A stretch of 64,000 bases of DNA from NCBI GenBank assembly GCA_016744415.1, contig JADGEL010000002.1, forward strand, positions 1-64,000, read 5' to 3'. Positions within the stretch are counted from its first letter, which is position 1. Every line of letters begins with the position of its first letter. Source of the stretch: Flavobacteriaceae bacterium. Lineage in GTDB: Bacteria > Bacteroidota > Bacteroidia > Flavobacteriales > Flavobacteriaceae. Made by a program: the position numbers and the translations under genes. Below are positions 8,177 through 15,939 of this stretch, piece by piece. A model generated the notes under the pieces. It was not told the origin of the DNA, did no database searches, and saw only the letters and a program-made list of their open reading frames with translations.

Positions 8177-8371
8177 ACACAACGTCTCGGCTATGGTTAG
8201 TACGGGAATTAAAAAGCGGTTAATTTCCGATTAAGCACTTAGCCAAAACTTTTTATTTTGTTTTATCTTTTTTGTTTTAAAGCCAAATCAAAAGATTTGG
8301 CGGACTTAGTTAAAAGCTCTAAACTTTGGGTTAAGCACCAAAACCCGTATTAATTATAGCCATTGTTGTGA
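8177..8371 (-). repeat. attC-like site G (long type, 195 bp) of cassette 3
   Basis: The site is bounded by ACACAAC (8177-8183), complementary to GTTGTGT of site F, and GTTGTGA (8365-8371). Sequence and hairpins are as in sites C, E and F. The acetyltransferase frame runs into this site and ends inside its outer arm. Confidence 0.87.
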
Positions 8372-8826
8372 GCTGGCTTTATTGTCATTTCCATTATTGG
8401 TAAAAATCTATTTTTAATTGAAGTTTCTAATTTTCCAACTACCTTAAATCCAATCTGTTCATAGAATTTTTCAACATTAGGGTCAGCATCTAAAATAATC
8501 TTTTCGAATTTTATCTTTCGAATCCGTTGTAGAAAATCAGTCATTAGTAATTTGCCGAACCCTTTTCCAATAAACTTAGGTTCAATAAATAAATTCTCCA
8601 ATTTCACGTCTAAATCATTTATTCTAAAGTATGAGTAATACCCAATTATGTCATTTCCATTAATCAATTTATAAACTTCTTTTTCAAGAATGTAAGTTTC
8701 TGAAACAGTTAAATCATCTCGCCATTTCTCAATCTGTTCTTTACTATAATTCCAATGAGATTTTGACCGAATAGTTAATTCAGTTAAATCATTTGTGTCA
8801 TTCTTTATGGCTTTCTCGATTTTCAT
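8350..8826 (-). CDS. GNAT-family N-acetyltransferase (cassette 3)
   Basis: A 158-residue protein with the GNAT fold: motif A is LENLFIEPKFIGKGFGKLL, with GKGFGK as the acetyl-CoA pyrophosphate loop, and motif B is EKFYEQIGFKVVGKLE. The substrate is not evident; relatives acetylate small molecules, antibiotics or proteins, and GNAT genes are common in integron cassettes. The last seven or so codons are encoded by the attC arm, so its C-terminus (AHNNGYN) is supplied by the recombination site. Confidence 0.88.
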   Translation of the reverse strand: MKIEKAIKNDTNDLTELTIRSKSHWNYSKEQIEKWRDDLTVSETYILEKEVYKLINGNDIIGYYSYFRINDLDVKLENLFIEPKFIGKGFGKLLMTDFLQRIRKIKFEKIILDADPNVEKFYEQIGFKVVGKLETSIKNRFLPIMEMTIKPAHNNGYN

Positions 8827-8838
8827 TTTTCTGCTTGC

Positions 8839-8973
8839 TCACAACGGTCTTGGCTATGATTTCGTTGCGTCGACTTGACTACTAAATTACTAAAAAAACA
8901 AAAGCAAAACAGATTAGGGCATAATTTTCCGAAGGAAAATTAAAAAAGCAATGAATTATAGGCGTTGTTATAT
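8839..8973 (-). repeat. attC-like site H (short type, 135 bp) of cassette 2
   Basis: TCACAAC (8839-8845) pairs with GTTGTGA of site G; the far box is GTTATAT (8967-8973). The outer arms GGCTATGATTTCGTTGCG and the ATGAATTATAGGC end pair imperfectly, and the tip is AATTTTCC-gaa-GGAAAATT. It is more diverged than the other sites: the match of its far box to TTATAAC of site I is six of seven bases. Confidence 0.75.
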
Positions 8974-9297
8974 AATGAAGCGACCACAGGAGTGATTCAC
9001 AAAGATTAGTTTCTTTTTTTAGAATCAGATTGCGCACAGCTTGTCAAAAATCAGATAAGTTTTTTGTTTAATTGTACTGTTTAAATTAGAGGTTTTATTT
9101 AAATCATCGTAAGAATAGGTAAGAGTGATTTTTTTCACAAGCATTGAAATCGGATTTTTTATTTCGTCTGAGTGACTTTTATCAGATTTTGAGTGAAATT
9201 CCACAAGAGTATTCAAATCAGATTTACGTTTTTAGGTTCGAGTGAATTAATTCAGAATAGTGAATTTCCTATTTAGCAGTGTCCTCGGAGCTTTTTT
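8974..9297. other. Cassette 2 body with no convincing gene
   Basis: This is the only cassette without a clear coding region. The longest frame (9025-9216, minus, 63 codons) begins only with TTG and encodes low-complexity charged text. The body is internally repetitive: GAGTGA occurs at 8990, 9123, 9170, 9191 and 9240, and ATCAGAT or ATCGGAT at 9024, 9050, 9149, 9181 and 9217, largely alternating. It could specify an RNA, carry protein-binding sites or be a decayed gene. With the two attC sites, 8827-9430 is the longest stretch here without a supported gene. Confidence 0.5.
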
Positions 9298-9430
9298 TTA
9301 TAACGGTTTTGTATAAGATTAGTTGCGTGGTTTAAACACTAAATTTAGCAAATAAAACATAGATAGAAAGTCCGCGAGGACTTTCGTAAGTAAGCTAGAA
9401 TCAAGCAATTAATTTTATACGTTGTTGGCA
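9298..9430 (-). repeat. attC-like site I (short type, 133 bp) of cassette 1
   Basis: TTATAAC (9298-9304) and GTTGGCA (9424-9430) bound the site. The outer arms TTGTATAAGATTAGTTGCG and the AATTAATTTTATACG end pair imperfectly. The tip is GAAAGTCC-gcga-GGACTTTC. It shares the ATTAGTTGCG arm and the TTTAGCAAATAAAA core with site D. Confidence 0.83.
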
Positions 9431-10015
9431 TTAGTTTTTTATTATTTCAGATTTCACTTTCCTTATTTTTTTATTTATTTCAGTATATTTTTCAGAAATT
9501 TTCTTAAAAGTTGCATCGTCAATTTTCCTTACATTACTTCCAATAACCTCAATTGAAGTTGAAACTTTCCAGTAATTAAAATAAGAAGTTTTCATTTCTT
9601 CTAATAAACTAGAAGTCTGTTTTGAACAGTTTTCTAATAAAAAAGAACATAGCTCTGTAACTTCTCTATCAGAAGTATCAAGTTGAATATTTAAATAATC
9701 TTTATCTCGTGCAACAATTTTCTTGTTTTTATATAGTTCATTTATATAATTATGAATATTCTCAATTGTTTTGCTAAATCCAGTTAACTCGTCTAATAAA
9801 TTATTCTTTTTTGAACGTTTGTCATCTATCATTTTTTTAACAATAAATGGAACAAAAATTCCAATACCTAATGTTGATGCAATTTTTATGATATCTGTAA
9901 TTTTTATTTCATAATTTATCGTGAATTTTGGCCAGTCATTGATTAATTTCCCTAAAGCAATGCCAATAAATAAAGTTAAAATTGGAGCTAAAATGTATCT
10001 TAAAAATATTCTCAT
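9431..10015 (-). CDS. Two-helix membrane protein, third gene of the STAS/HATPase operon (cassette 1)
   Basis: A 194-residue protein with two N-terminal membrane helices (about residues 5-25 and 43-61), then a basic turn and a helical cytoplasmic domain of about 130 residues. I recognise no catalytic motif. It starts inside the stop of the upstream gene (ATGA overlap at 10012-10015), so the two are translationally coupled. Position as the last gene after an ATPase and a STAS-like regulator suggests a membrane effector or anchor; this is inference. Confidence 0.7.
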   Translation of the reverse strand: MRIFLRYILAPILTLFIGIALGKLINDWPKFTINYEIKITDIIKIASTLGIGIFVPFIVKKMIDDKRSKKNNLLDELTGFSKTIENIHNYINELYKNKKIVARDKDYLNIQLDTSDREVTELCSFLLENCSKQTSSLLEEMKTSYFNYWKVSTSIEVIGSNVRKIDDATFKKISEKYTEINKKIRKVKSEIIKN

Positions 10016-10344
10016 TGTTTGTCAGGATTTTGAATAATATATTTAGCCTTTTCTTCCTTCATTGGGTTTGAGTCACATTTTATTTGTATGTGTTTAAGTA
10101 CTATTTCAGATGAAAATTGCTTGGATAAAATGCCAAAAGAACCTGAAACAAAAGAAGATGGCCAACCCCAAAAACCATTCAAGTTTATTAATAAAATATA
10201 ATTCCCTTCAAGAGCTTTTTTAAACCTCGGTAATAAAAATTTGTCATAAAATTCCTTACCTGAAAAATCACCATCTTCATAATCTCTTGCGCCTGCTGTA
10301 TCGCCAAATTCTGTGGCAACCATAATTGTATCTTTTATTTCCAT
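10012..10344 (-). CDS. DUF4325 STAS-like protein (cassette 1)
   Basis: A 110-residue protein of the DUF4325 (STAS-like) type. It has the family pattern SGKEFYDKFLLPRF, then a hydrophobic strand ILLINLNGFWG and SSFVSGSFGIL, corresponding to the phosphorylatable serine loop of anti-anti-sigma STAS domains. DUF4325 genes usually sit beside GHKL ATPases, recalling the SpoIIAA/SpoIIAB partner switch. Here the ATPase gene lies three bases upstream. The pair may sense and signal stress or infection; the output partner is unknown. Confidence 0.8.
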   Translation of the reverse strand: MEIKDTIMVATEFGDTAGARDYEDGDFSGKEFYDKFLLPRFKKALEGNYILLINLNGFWGWPSSFVSGSFGILSKQFSSEIVLKHIQIKCDSNPMKEEKAKYIIQNPDKQ

Positions 10345-10347
10345 ATG

Positions 10348-11340
10348 TTACTTTTTTAACTCCCAATAGAACAAAGTTCCACTAAAGTTATAATTTAATT
10401 TTGTTGTTTTTAAATTTTTCAAATTAACGTGTACATTGTTTGAAATCATTATAAATTCATTAAATGATTTGTCTTGACTAGATTCGTAAACCTGTGGAAT
10501 TCCTTTTCCTCTTTCTGGTCTTGCTGTTCTTGATTTTATTTCTCCATTAAATAGGGGTTTTACTAAATCAGTATTATTTGTTAGTCCTATAGCCTTACTT
10601 AATTTTCTTTTAAAATTTTGTGCTGGAATACTCTCAAATATACCAAATCCTAAATCTAGGAAAGTATACTTCGAAGTTCCTGTATCTGGGTCATTGTAAA
10701 TATGTAACCACCAGTCATATTCTCCTCTTGTTTCTCCTGCGTGATTATTCGTGTTTTGCATTATTTCAATTAATATATCAAACATAGGGTCGAAAATATC
10801 TTCATTTTGAAATACGTGTCTCAAACCAATAATACAAGCTTCTTTAGCTATTTGTGGTTCAACCTTGTTTTTTGTAATTTTATGTATAAGCGTATCTTTT
10901 CCATTTGGTTTATTACCTTTTGTATTAACATAATTGTAAAAACCAGATTCTAAAAATAATTTTTTTAATTCGGGATTGTTGGGAGCATTTCCAGTGATAT
11001 AAGTTTTATTATGAAATTTTTCATCTTTAATTCTAGCTATTTGTAATATTATAGCATCAGAAGTCAATGTTTTTATTTCTGAAATATCAAATCTAATCGG
11101 ATAACCTAAATTAAGATAGTTTCTTGCTAACTGAAAATATTCTAATACTTTTTCTGTATTATTGATTAAACTAAACTCTTCTGGAGCAACTATGTTTTCT
11201 AATGGTTTTCTTTCAGCTATTTCAGTTATTTTATTTGGAATATAACTTTTATTTTTTCTTTTTCGTTTGTTTTTAATAGCCTTAAAAGAACGTTTTGCAT
11301 TAAATTTTTTCCATTTTTTGGTTTTGTATATTTTTCTCAT
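10348..11340 (-). CDS. STAS-like plus GHKL ATPase protein (cassette 1, first gene)
   Basis: A 330-residue protein. A basic N-terminus (residues 1-30) precedes a STAS-like region (about 60-135, FDISEIKTLTSDAIILQIARI), then a histidine-kinase-type ATP-binding domain. The N box is EIMQNTNNH (E192, N196, H200), the G1 box is DLGFGI (about 229-234) and the G2 box is RGKGIPQ (about 277-283). There is no kinase dimerisation/phosphoacceptor domain, so it resembles SpoIIAB/MutL-like ATPases rather than a sensor kinase. It is first in a three-gene operon in the attI-proximal cassette, the position normally held by the most recent arrival. Confidence 0.82.
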   Translation of the reverse strand: MRKIYKTKKWKKFNAKRSFKAIKNKRKRKNKSYIPNKITEIAERKPLENIVAPEEFSLINNTEKVLEYFQLARNYLNLGYPIRFDISEIKTLTSDAIILQIARIKDEKFHNKTYITGNAPNNPELKKLFLESGFYNYVNTKGNKPNGKDTLIHKITKNKVEPQIAKEACIIGLRHVFQNEDIFDPMFDILIEIMQNTNNHAGETRGEYDWWLHIYNDPDTGTSKYTFLDLGFGIFESIPAQNFKRKLSKAIGLTNNTDLVKPLFNGEIKSRTARPERGKGIPQVYESSQDKSFNEFIMISNNVHVNLKNLKTTKLNYNFSGTLFYWELKK

Positions 11341-11360
11341 TTATGATGGGTCATAATTAA

Positions 11361-11389
11361 TGCCAACTTGTTATATCTCAATAATAAGG
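11361..11389 (-). other. attI-like insertion point
   Basis: TGCCAAC at 11361-11367 is the exact complement of the GTTGGCA box of site I (ten bases agree, TAATGCCAAC/GTTGGCATTA), so it marks the start of the first cassette. To its right there is no attC palindrome, only simple sequence leading to a hairpin and then the recombinase stop. This is where attI should lie. The crossover would be between the G and TT of the minus-strand GTTGGCA. Confidence 0.7.
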
Positions 11390-11422
11390 TGTGTTATCTA
11401 ACTCATTATTCCCGATAACACA
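11390..11422. terminator. Hairpin between recombinase gene and attI
   Basis: TGTGTTATC (11390-11398) and GATAACACA (11414-11422) form a perfect nine-bp stem with a 15-base loop. On the minus strand no long U-run follows, so it may be a weak terminator for the recombinase, a barrier to read-through into the array, or a structural part of attI. Confidence 0.5.
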
Positions 11423-11498
11423 ATGTTTTTATACTTTTATCAAGATTGATGTTTTTTATTCAACCTATTTTAGGCTAATTCAAATATAAAATTATTAA

Positions 11499-12686
11499 TC
11501 ATAACTTATCAGGTATTTTTAAGTTTTCTTGCTTTACTTCATCACTCATATAAGTCTTAACAATAATATCTAGCGGACTCTCAATATTTAATAAATCCTT
11601 TTTTGAAACATGGGTATAAATCATCGTGGTTTCTGGCTTTACATGACCTAGTAATTCTTGAATATAACGCAAGTCAATTCCGCTTTCTAAAAGATGAGTT
11701 GCATAGCTATGTCGCAAAGTATGAGGTGTAACTTTCTTGCTAATTTGTGCATGCTTACAAGATCTCTTTAAAAATGATCGAATACTTTCGGCACTATATT
11801 TTAACCCTTTTTGCCCTTCTGCAAAATAAAATTGAGGAGTATATGTATTAAGATAATTCTTAATAAGTGGAATCATACTCTTGGCTAAAATAACATTTCT
11901 GTCTTTTCTGCCTTTAGCATTTTTTACAATTACCTGTCTACGGTCAATATCAATATGGCTTAATTCAAGATTAATTAACTCACTAATTCGAAACCCTGTT
12001 GAATAAATCATCGCAATTACAGCACGATGTTTTAAATTTTTAGTACATCTCAAAATTGATATAATTTCTTGCTTTGATAAAACTGTTGGCAAAATGGATG
12101 AACTCTTTGGTCTAATAAGTTTAACACTTTCAATCTTACAATTTGGATAGTACAGCACAAATTGTTTAATAGCACTTATTAACTGACGCTGCGTACTTAT
12201 GCTGTATTTCCTTTTGATAAAAACATCTTCTATAAAAAGCTCAACATTACGATGGGTCAAATCATCTATTGGTATTGGCTGGATAAATTCTATAAAATCT
12301 GCTATTAAAGTAAAATAAGACCTTACAGTACTCTTGCTGTATCTCTTTCCTTTTAAAAATCGAATAAAATCTCTAATAATTTCTTTATTTACTTCAGATA
12401 TTTTTCGGTTTTTTTTATTTGATGGGATGATAATTTTTTTACCCAATGTGTCATCAAAAACAAATTGAACATGCTTTTCAAAAACCTTTTTCACAATCAA
12501 AATAGCATCTTCACTAAAATCACTATACCAAACTTTTTTGGAATTACTCCACCCAAACATTTTTAAATCTCGAAGTTTGTTTAGAATAGTATCATTGTAT
12601 TTAAAGACCAGAAATAAACATACGCGGTCTCTGTGGATTCCCTTTTTTAATAAAAGGGTTGGTTTGTAGTCAGTAAGATTTTTCAT
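11499..12686 (-). CDS. Tyrosine recombinase, candidate integron integrase
   Basis: A 395-residue tyrosine recombinase. Residues 1-90 form an extra N-terminal domain (with WSNSKKVWYSDF), 100-180 the SAM-like core-binding domain, and 200-370 the catalytic domain with R233, K258, H322-x-x-R325, H348 and nucleophile Y357. The C-terminus has SPLD (370-373), a motif also found near the end of IntI1. The stretch between K258 and HTLRH is of XerD length, with no visible IntI-specific insert. It lies next to the attI-like point but is transcribed toward the array. It should catalyse cassette insertion and excision; alternatively it is an unrelated XerC/D-like phage-type integrase, made less likely by the array. 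Confidence 0.87.
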   Translation of the reverse strand: MKNLTDYKPTLLLKKGIHRDRVCLFLVFKYNDTILNKLRDLKMFGWSNSKKVWYSDFSEDAILIVKKVFEKHVQFVFDDTLGKKIIIPSNKKNRKISEVNKEIIRDFIRFLKGKRYSKSTVRSYFTLIADFIEFIQPIPIDDLTHRNVELFIEDVFIKRKYSISTQRQLISAIKQFVLYYPNCKIESVKLIRPKSSSILPTVLSKQEIISILRCTKNLKHRAVIAMIYSTGFRISELINLELSHIDIDRRQVIVKNAKGRKDRNVILAKSMIPLIKNYLNTYTPQFYFAEGQKGLKYSAESIRSFLKRSCKHAQISKKVTPHTLRHSYATHLLESGIDLRYIQELLGHVKPETTMIYTHVSKKDLLNIESPLDIIVKTYMSDEVKQENLKIPDKL

Positions 12687-12693
12687 AGCCTTT

Positions 12694-12701
12694 CAAAATT
12701 A
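12694..12701 (-). promoter_or_regulatory. -7 box of the recombinase promoter
   Basis: On the minus strand TAATTTTG matches TAnnTTTG and ends seven bases before the ATG, which implies a nearly leaderless message. No good TTTG -33 element is seen at the expected distance, so the promoter may need an activator or be weak. The remaining bases to 12866 show no gene and no attC. Confidence 0.45.
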
Positions 12702-12866
12702 CAAATAAATTTTAAAGACCTTATACTTAATACTTAAACATTTTAAAAATTCATGTCAATTGGTTTCACCACCACTATCATTATGAGTAATAACCATTAA
12801 TTTAAATCAATGTCAAGTTACTGTTTTACCAACCTACCTTTATAACGAAGCTGTTTTACAAACAAA

Positions 12867-14126
12867 TTATAGCCGTCCGTCAACAAATTGTTTATCCAAA
12901 ATTGACTTAATATCATAAACAATCAAATTGCTCGATGCTTTTAATTTGAGAGTATTAAATTTATTATGAGCCACAGCTAAAACAACAGCATCATACTTTT
13001 TTATCTCAATTTTATTTAACAATGTAATATTATATTCTAATTTAACCTCATCCTTATCTGCCCAAGGGTCGTAAACATCTACATTAATAGCAAATTCTTT
13101 AAGTTCTTGAATAACATCTATAACTCTTGTATTTCTGATATCTGGGCAATTTTCTTTAAAAGTAATTCCGAGTACTAATACTTTTGAAGCTTCAATTTTC
13201 TTTCCTTTATTAACCATTAGTTTTACCACTTGGTTTGCAACATAAATACCAATATTGTCATTTAGTCTTCTTCCGGCTAAAATAATTTCTGGGTCGTATC
13301 CTACTTCTTGTGCTTTGTGTGTTAAATAGTAAGGATCAACCCCTATACAATGCCCACCAACAAGCCCTGGCTTAAAGGGTAAAAAATTCCATTTGGTACC
13401 TGCAGCTTCCAAAACATCTTGTGTATCAATGCCCAGTTTGTTAAAAATAATTGCTAATTCATTTACAAAAGCAATATTTACATCACGCTGTGAGTTCTCA
13501 ATTACCTTTGCTGCTTCAGCTACTTTTATACTCGGAGCCAAATGGGTTCCGGCAGTTATAACACTAGCATATAAGTCATCTATCTTTTTTCCAATCGCTG
13601 GAGTTGAACCTGAAGTAACCTTTAATATTTTTGTAATTGTATGCTCCTTATCTCCAGGATTAATTCTTTCTGGAGAATATCCACAGTAAAAATTTTTATT
13701 AAATTTTAATCCAGAAGCCTTTTCTAAAATTGGTACACATACTTCTTCTGTTGCTCCAGGATAAACCGTTGATTCGTAAATTACAATATCATCTTTTTTT
13801 AGCACTTTGCCTATAGTTTCACTTGCTCTCAATAGCGGTGATAAATTTGGACGTTTAAATTTATCTATTGGAGTAGGAACTGTAACAATGTAAATTGTAC
13901 AATCTGCTATGTGCTCAATATTATTTGTAAATAGAATTCCGTTATCAATAGCTTCTTCAACTTGAGATTTATTTAATTCTAAAGTTCTATCAATACCATT
14001 ATTCAATTCATCAATACGTCTTTTTGCAATGTCAAAGCCAACCACCGTATATTTTTCATTAAAGGCATGAGCCAAAGGTAAACCTACATAACCCAATCCT
14101 ATTATTGCAATTTTTGGTTTCTCCAT
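12867..14126 (-). CDS. UDP-N-acetylhexosamine 6-dehydrogenase (TviB/WbpA type)
   Basis: A 419-residue nucleotide-sugar dehydrogenase. The NAD-binding motif [10 protein letters not shown] is at residues 10-19, and the catalytic cysteine is in [17 protein letters not shown]. The C-terminal UDP-binding domain contains [17 protein letters not shown]. It makes UDP-uronic acids from UDP-GlcNAc or its epimers in two NAD-dependent steps, for capsule or O-antigen. It is isolated from the polysaccharide operon at the far end of the window and directly borders the integron. The exact substrate isomer cannot be told. Confidence 0.88.
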   Translation of the reverse strand: MEKPKIAIIGLGYVGLPLAHAFNEKYTVVGFDIAKRRIDELNNGIDRTLELNKSQVEEAIDNGILFTNNIEHIADCTIYIVTVPTPIDKFKRPNLSPLLRASETIGKVLKKDDIVIYESTVYPGATEEVCVPILEKASGLKFNKNFYCGYSPERINPGDKEHTITKILKVTSGSTPAIGKKIDDLYASVITAGTHLAPSIKVAEAAKVIENSQRDVNIAFVNELAIIFNKLGIDTQDVLEAAGTKWNFLPFKPGLVGGHCIGVDPYYLTHKAQEVGYDPEIILAGRRLNDNIGIYVANQVVKLMVNKGKKIEASKVLVLGITFKENCPDIRNTRVIDVIQELKEFAINVDVYDPWADKDEVKLEYNITLLNKIEIKKYDAVVLAVAHNKFNTLKLKASSNLIVYDIKSILDKQFVDGRL

Positions 14127-14165
14127 AATTTTATTATTATTTATTTTAATAATCAGTAATCATTC

Positions 14166-14244
14166 ATCTTTTGTTTGCCAATAAAAGTATTCTAAAAATA
14201 CTAATGATTTCTATTTATAGAACTGCATTAGTCAAACAAAAGAT
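14166..14244 (-). promoter_or_regulatory. Nested inverted repeats between pcm and the UDP-sugar dehydrogenase
   Basis: ATCTTTTGTTTG (14166-14177) is exactly complementary to CAAACAAAAGAT (14233-14244). Inside, ACTAATG (14200-14206) pairs with CATTAGT (14226-14232), directly adjoining the outer arm, and AGTATT/AATACT (14186-14202) can form a competing hairpin. The transcript would fold into a long interrupted stem that ends about 40 bases before the dehydrogenase start. It may be a leader element or a terminator for pcm; no strong U-run follows. Confidence 0.5.
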
Positions 14245-14251
14245 TTTCAAT

Positions 14252-14893
14252 TTAATTTTTTTTCTGTAGCATCGGTACAAACTTAAAATCACCTAATTCG
14301 TGTTTCTCAAATTCTTTTTCAGATTTACGAATATATAGTGTCATAATTTGTGTTTTATCACCCACAGGAATCACTAACCTACCCCCAATTTTTAATTGAC
14401 TCAATAATGGGCTTGGTACAAATGGCGCTCCAGCAGTTACAATAATCCCGTCAAAAGGTGCTTGCTTTTCTAAACCAATATATCCATCACCAAAAATTAA
14501 TTGCTTAGGACGATAATGAAGTTTACTTAAAAACATTTTAGTCTTTTTAAACAATTCTTGTTGACGCTCAATAGAAAAAACTTTGACACCCAATTCTAAT
14601 AAAACAGCTGTTTGATATCCAGATCCAGTTCCTATTTCTAACACTTTTGCATTTTTTTTCAATTGCAATAATTCAGTTTGAAAAGCAACCGTATAGGGTT
14701 GAGAAATAGTCTGATTGGCAGCAATAGGAAATGCCTTATCTTGATAGGCAAAATCTTCGAAACTAGAGTCCATGAACAAGTGTCTCGGAATTTTTTCAAT
14801 TGCTTGTAAAATAGCTTTATCCTTTATTCCTTTTGATATTAAGACCTCAACTAATCGTTTTCTAAGCCCTTGGTGTTTTACTGTATCTCTCAA
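14252..14893 (-). CDS. pcm: Protein-L-isoaspartate O-methyltransferase
   Basis: A 213-residue enzyme that methylates isoaspartyl residues in aged proteins so that they can be repaired. It has the PCMT N-terminal signature (RKRLVEVLISKGI, IPRHLF), the substrate motif ANQTISQPYTVAF and the SAM-binding motif VLEIGTGSGYQTAVL. The only start consistent with homologues is TTG at 14893; no in-frame ATG lies upstream. It is divergent from the oxidoreductase gene at 14970, 76 bases away. Confidence 0.93.
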   Translation of the reverse strand: MRDTVKHQGLRKRLVEVLISKGIKDKAILQAIEKIPRHLFMDSSFEDFAYQDKAFPIAANQTISQPYTVAFQTELLQLKKNAKVLEIGTGSGYQTAVLLELGVKVFSIERQQELFKKTKMFLSKLHYRPKQLIFGDGYIGLEKQAPFDGIIVTAGAPFVPSPLLSQLKIGGRLVIPVGDKTQIMTLYIRKSEKEFEKHELGDFKFVPMLQKKN

Positions 14894-14969
14894 AAAAAGT
14901 GGTTTATTTGAATGTATAAAAATAATAAAAACCCAACAAAAATTCTTACTTTTGAAAAAAGAAAAATTT

Positions 14970-15929
14970 ATGCTTAAAGTCGGCGTTTTAGGTGCAGGTC
15001 ACCTCGGAAAAATTCATTTAAAATTATTACAACAATCTTCAAAATACCAATTGGTAGGATTTTATGACCCCGTTTCTGAAAATGCAAAAAAGGTTTCTAA
15101 AGAATTTGGTTATACCTCCTTTAATTCAGTTTCTGAATTAATAAAGGCTGTTGATGTTATCGATATCGTTACTCCTACACTCTCTCATTTCGATTGTGCT
15201 AAAGAAGCTATTGATGCAGGCAAGCATATTTTTGTAGAAAAACCAATTACAAATACTTTAGAAGAAGCTGAAGCAATTAGAACATTTGTGAGTCAGCATC
15301 ACGTAAAAGGACAAGTGGGGCACGTAGAACGTTTTAACCCTGCGTTTACAGCGGTAAGAGATACCATTGATACACCAATGTTTATTGAGTGTCATCGATT
15401 GGCCGAATTTAACCCTAGAGGTACAGATGTTCCTGTAGTGTTAGATTTAATGATTCATGATATTGATATTATTTTGAGTGTTGTAAAATCAGAAGTAAAA
15501 AGTGTACATGCTAGTGGAGTCTCTGTTATTTCTGATACTCCTGATATTGCCAATGCTCGTATTGAATTTGAAAATGGTTGTGTGGCAAACTTGACAGCCA
15601 GTAGAATTTCTTTAAAAAACATGCGTAAAACACGTTTTTTTCAAAAAGATGCCTATATCTCTGTTGATTTCTTAGAAAAGAAAAGTGAAGTTGTAAAAAT
15701 GAAAGATGTACCCAAAAACCCAGATGAGTTTGCTATGATTTTGCAAAATGCTGAAGGTGTTAAAAAGCAAATCTATTTCGAAAATCCAGCTATAGAACAA
15801 AACAATGCAATTTTAGATGAGTTAGAAACTTTTGCAGATGCAATTGAAAATGACACGAGACCTATTGTAACTCTTGGTGATGGAACAGCTGCCTTGAGAG
15901 TAGCACATCAAATTATAAACTGTTTTTAA
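14970..15929 (+). CDS. Gfo/Idh/MocA-family oxidoreductase
   Basis: A 319-residue NAD(P)-dependent oxidoreductase. The Rossmann motif VGVLGAGHLGKIH is at the N-terminus, the EKP motif (IFVEKPIT) near residue 90 and the C-terminal substrate domain has GHVERFNPAF. The frame is open far upstream, but the ATG at 14970 fits the family. A -7-like box TACTTTTG (14947-14954) lies 15 bases before it. Substrate unknown; it is followed after ten bases by a 3-hydroxyacyl-CoA dehydrogenase, probably in one operon. Confidence 0.85.
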   Translation: MLKVGVLGAGHLGKIHLKLLQQSSKYQLVGFYDPVSENAKKVSKEFGYTSFNSVSELIKAVDVIDIVTPTLSHFDCAKEAIDAGKHIFVEKPITNTLEEAEAIRTFVSQHHVKGQVGHVERFNPAFTAVRDTIDTPMFIECHRLAEFNPRGTDVPVVLDLMIHDIDIILSVVKSEVKSVHASGVSVISDTPDIANARIEFENGCVANLTASRISLKNMRKTRFFQKDAYISVDFLEKKSEVVKMKDVPKNPDEFAMILQNAEGVKKQIYFENPAIEQNNAILDELETFADAIENDTRPIVTLGDGTAALRVAHQIINCF

Positions 15930-15939
15930 AAAAATACAA

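Larger units (their letters stand above)
96..12686 (-). mobile_element. Integron-like element: tyrosine recombinase plus nine-cassette array
   Basis: Nine cassettes lie head to tail on the minus strand, separated by eight imperfect-palindromic attC-like sites and ending at a recombinase gene. For each cassette, the 7-10 bp box at its start is complementary to the box at its end. Examples are TGCCAAC/GTTGGCA at 3586/1763, CTACAAC/GTTGTAG at 5172/3774 and ACACAAC/GTTGTGT at 8177/7552. The pair differs between cassettes while the rest of the site is conserved, which is the hallmark of integron cassettes. The outer ends of each site are palindromic apart from a few unpaired bases, as in attC sites folded as single strands. 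The recombinase lacks an obvious IntI-specific insert and is transcribed toward the array, unlike class 1 integrons. Promoters are mostly absent inside cassettes. Confidence 0.88.

Noticed and set aside
9025..9216. 63-codon frame in cassette 2 as a gene
   Set aside because: It starts only with TTG, has low-complexity charged sequence built from the local repeats and resembles no family; described as part of the geneless cassette instead.
1580..9430. CRISPR array
   Set aside because: The repeats are 131-195 bp, imperfectly palindromic and separated by complete genes; there are no short regular spacers and no cas genes.
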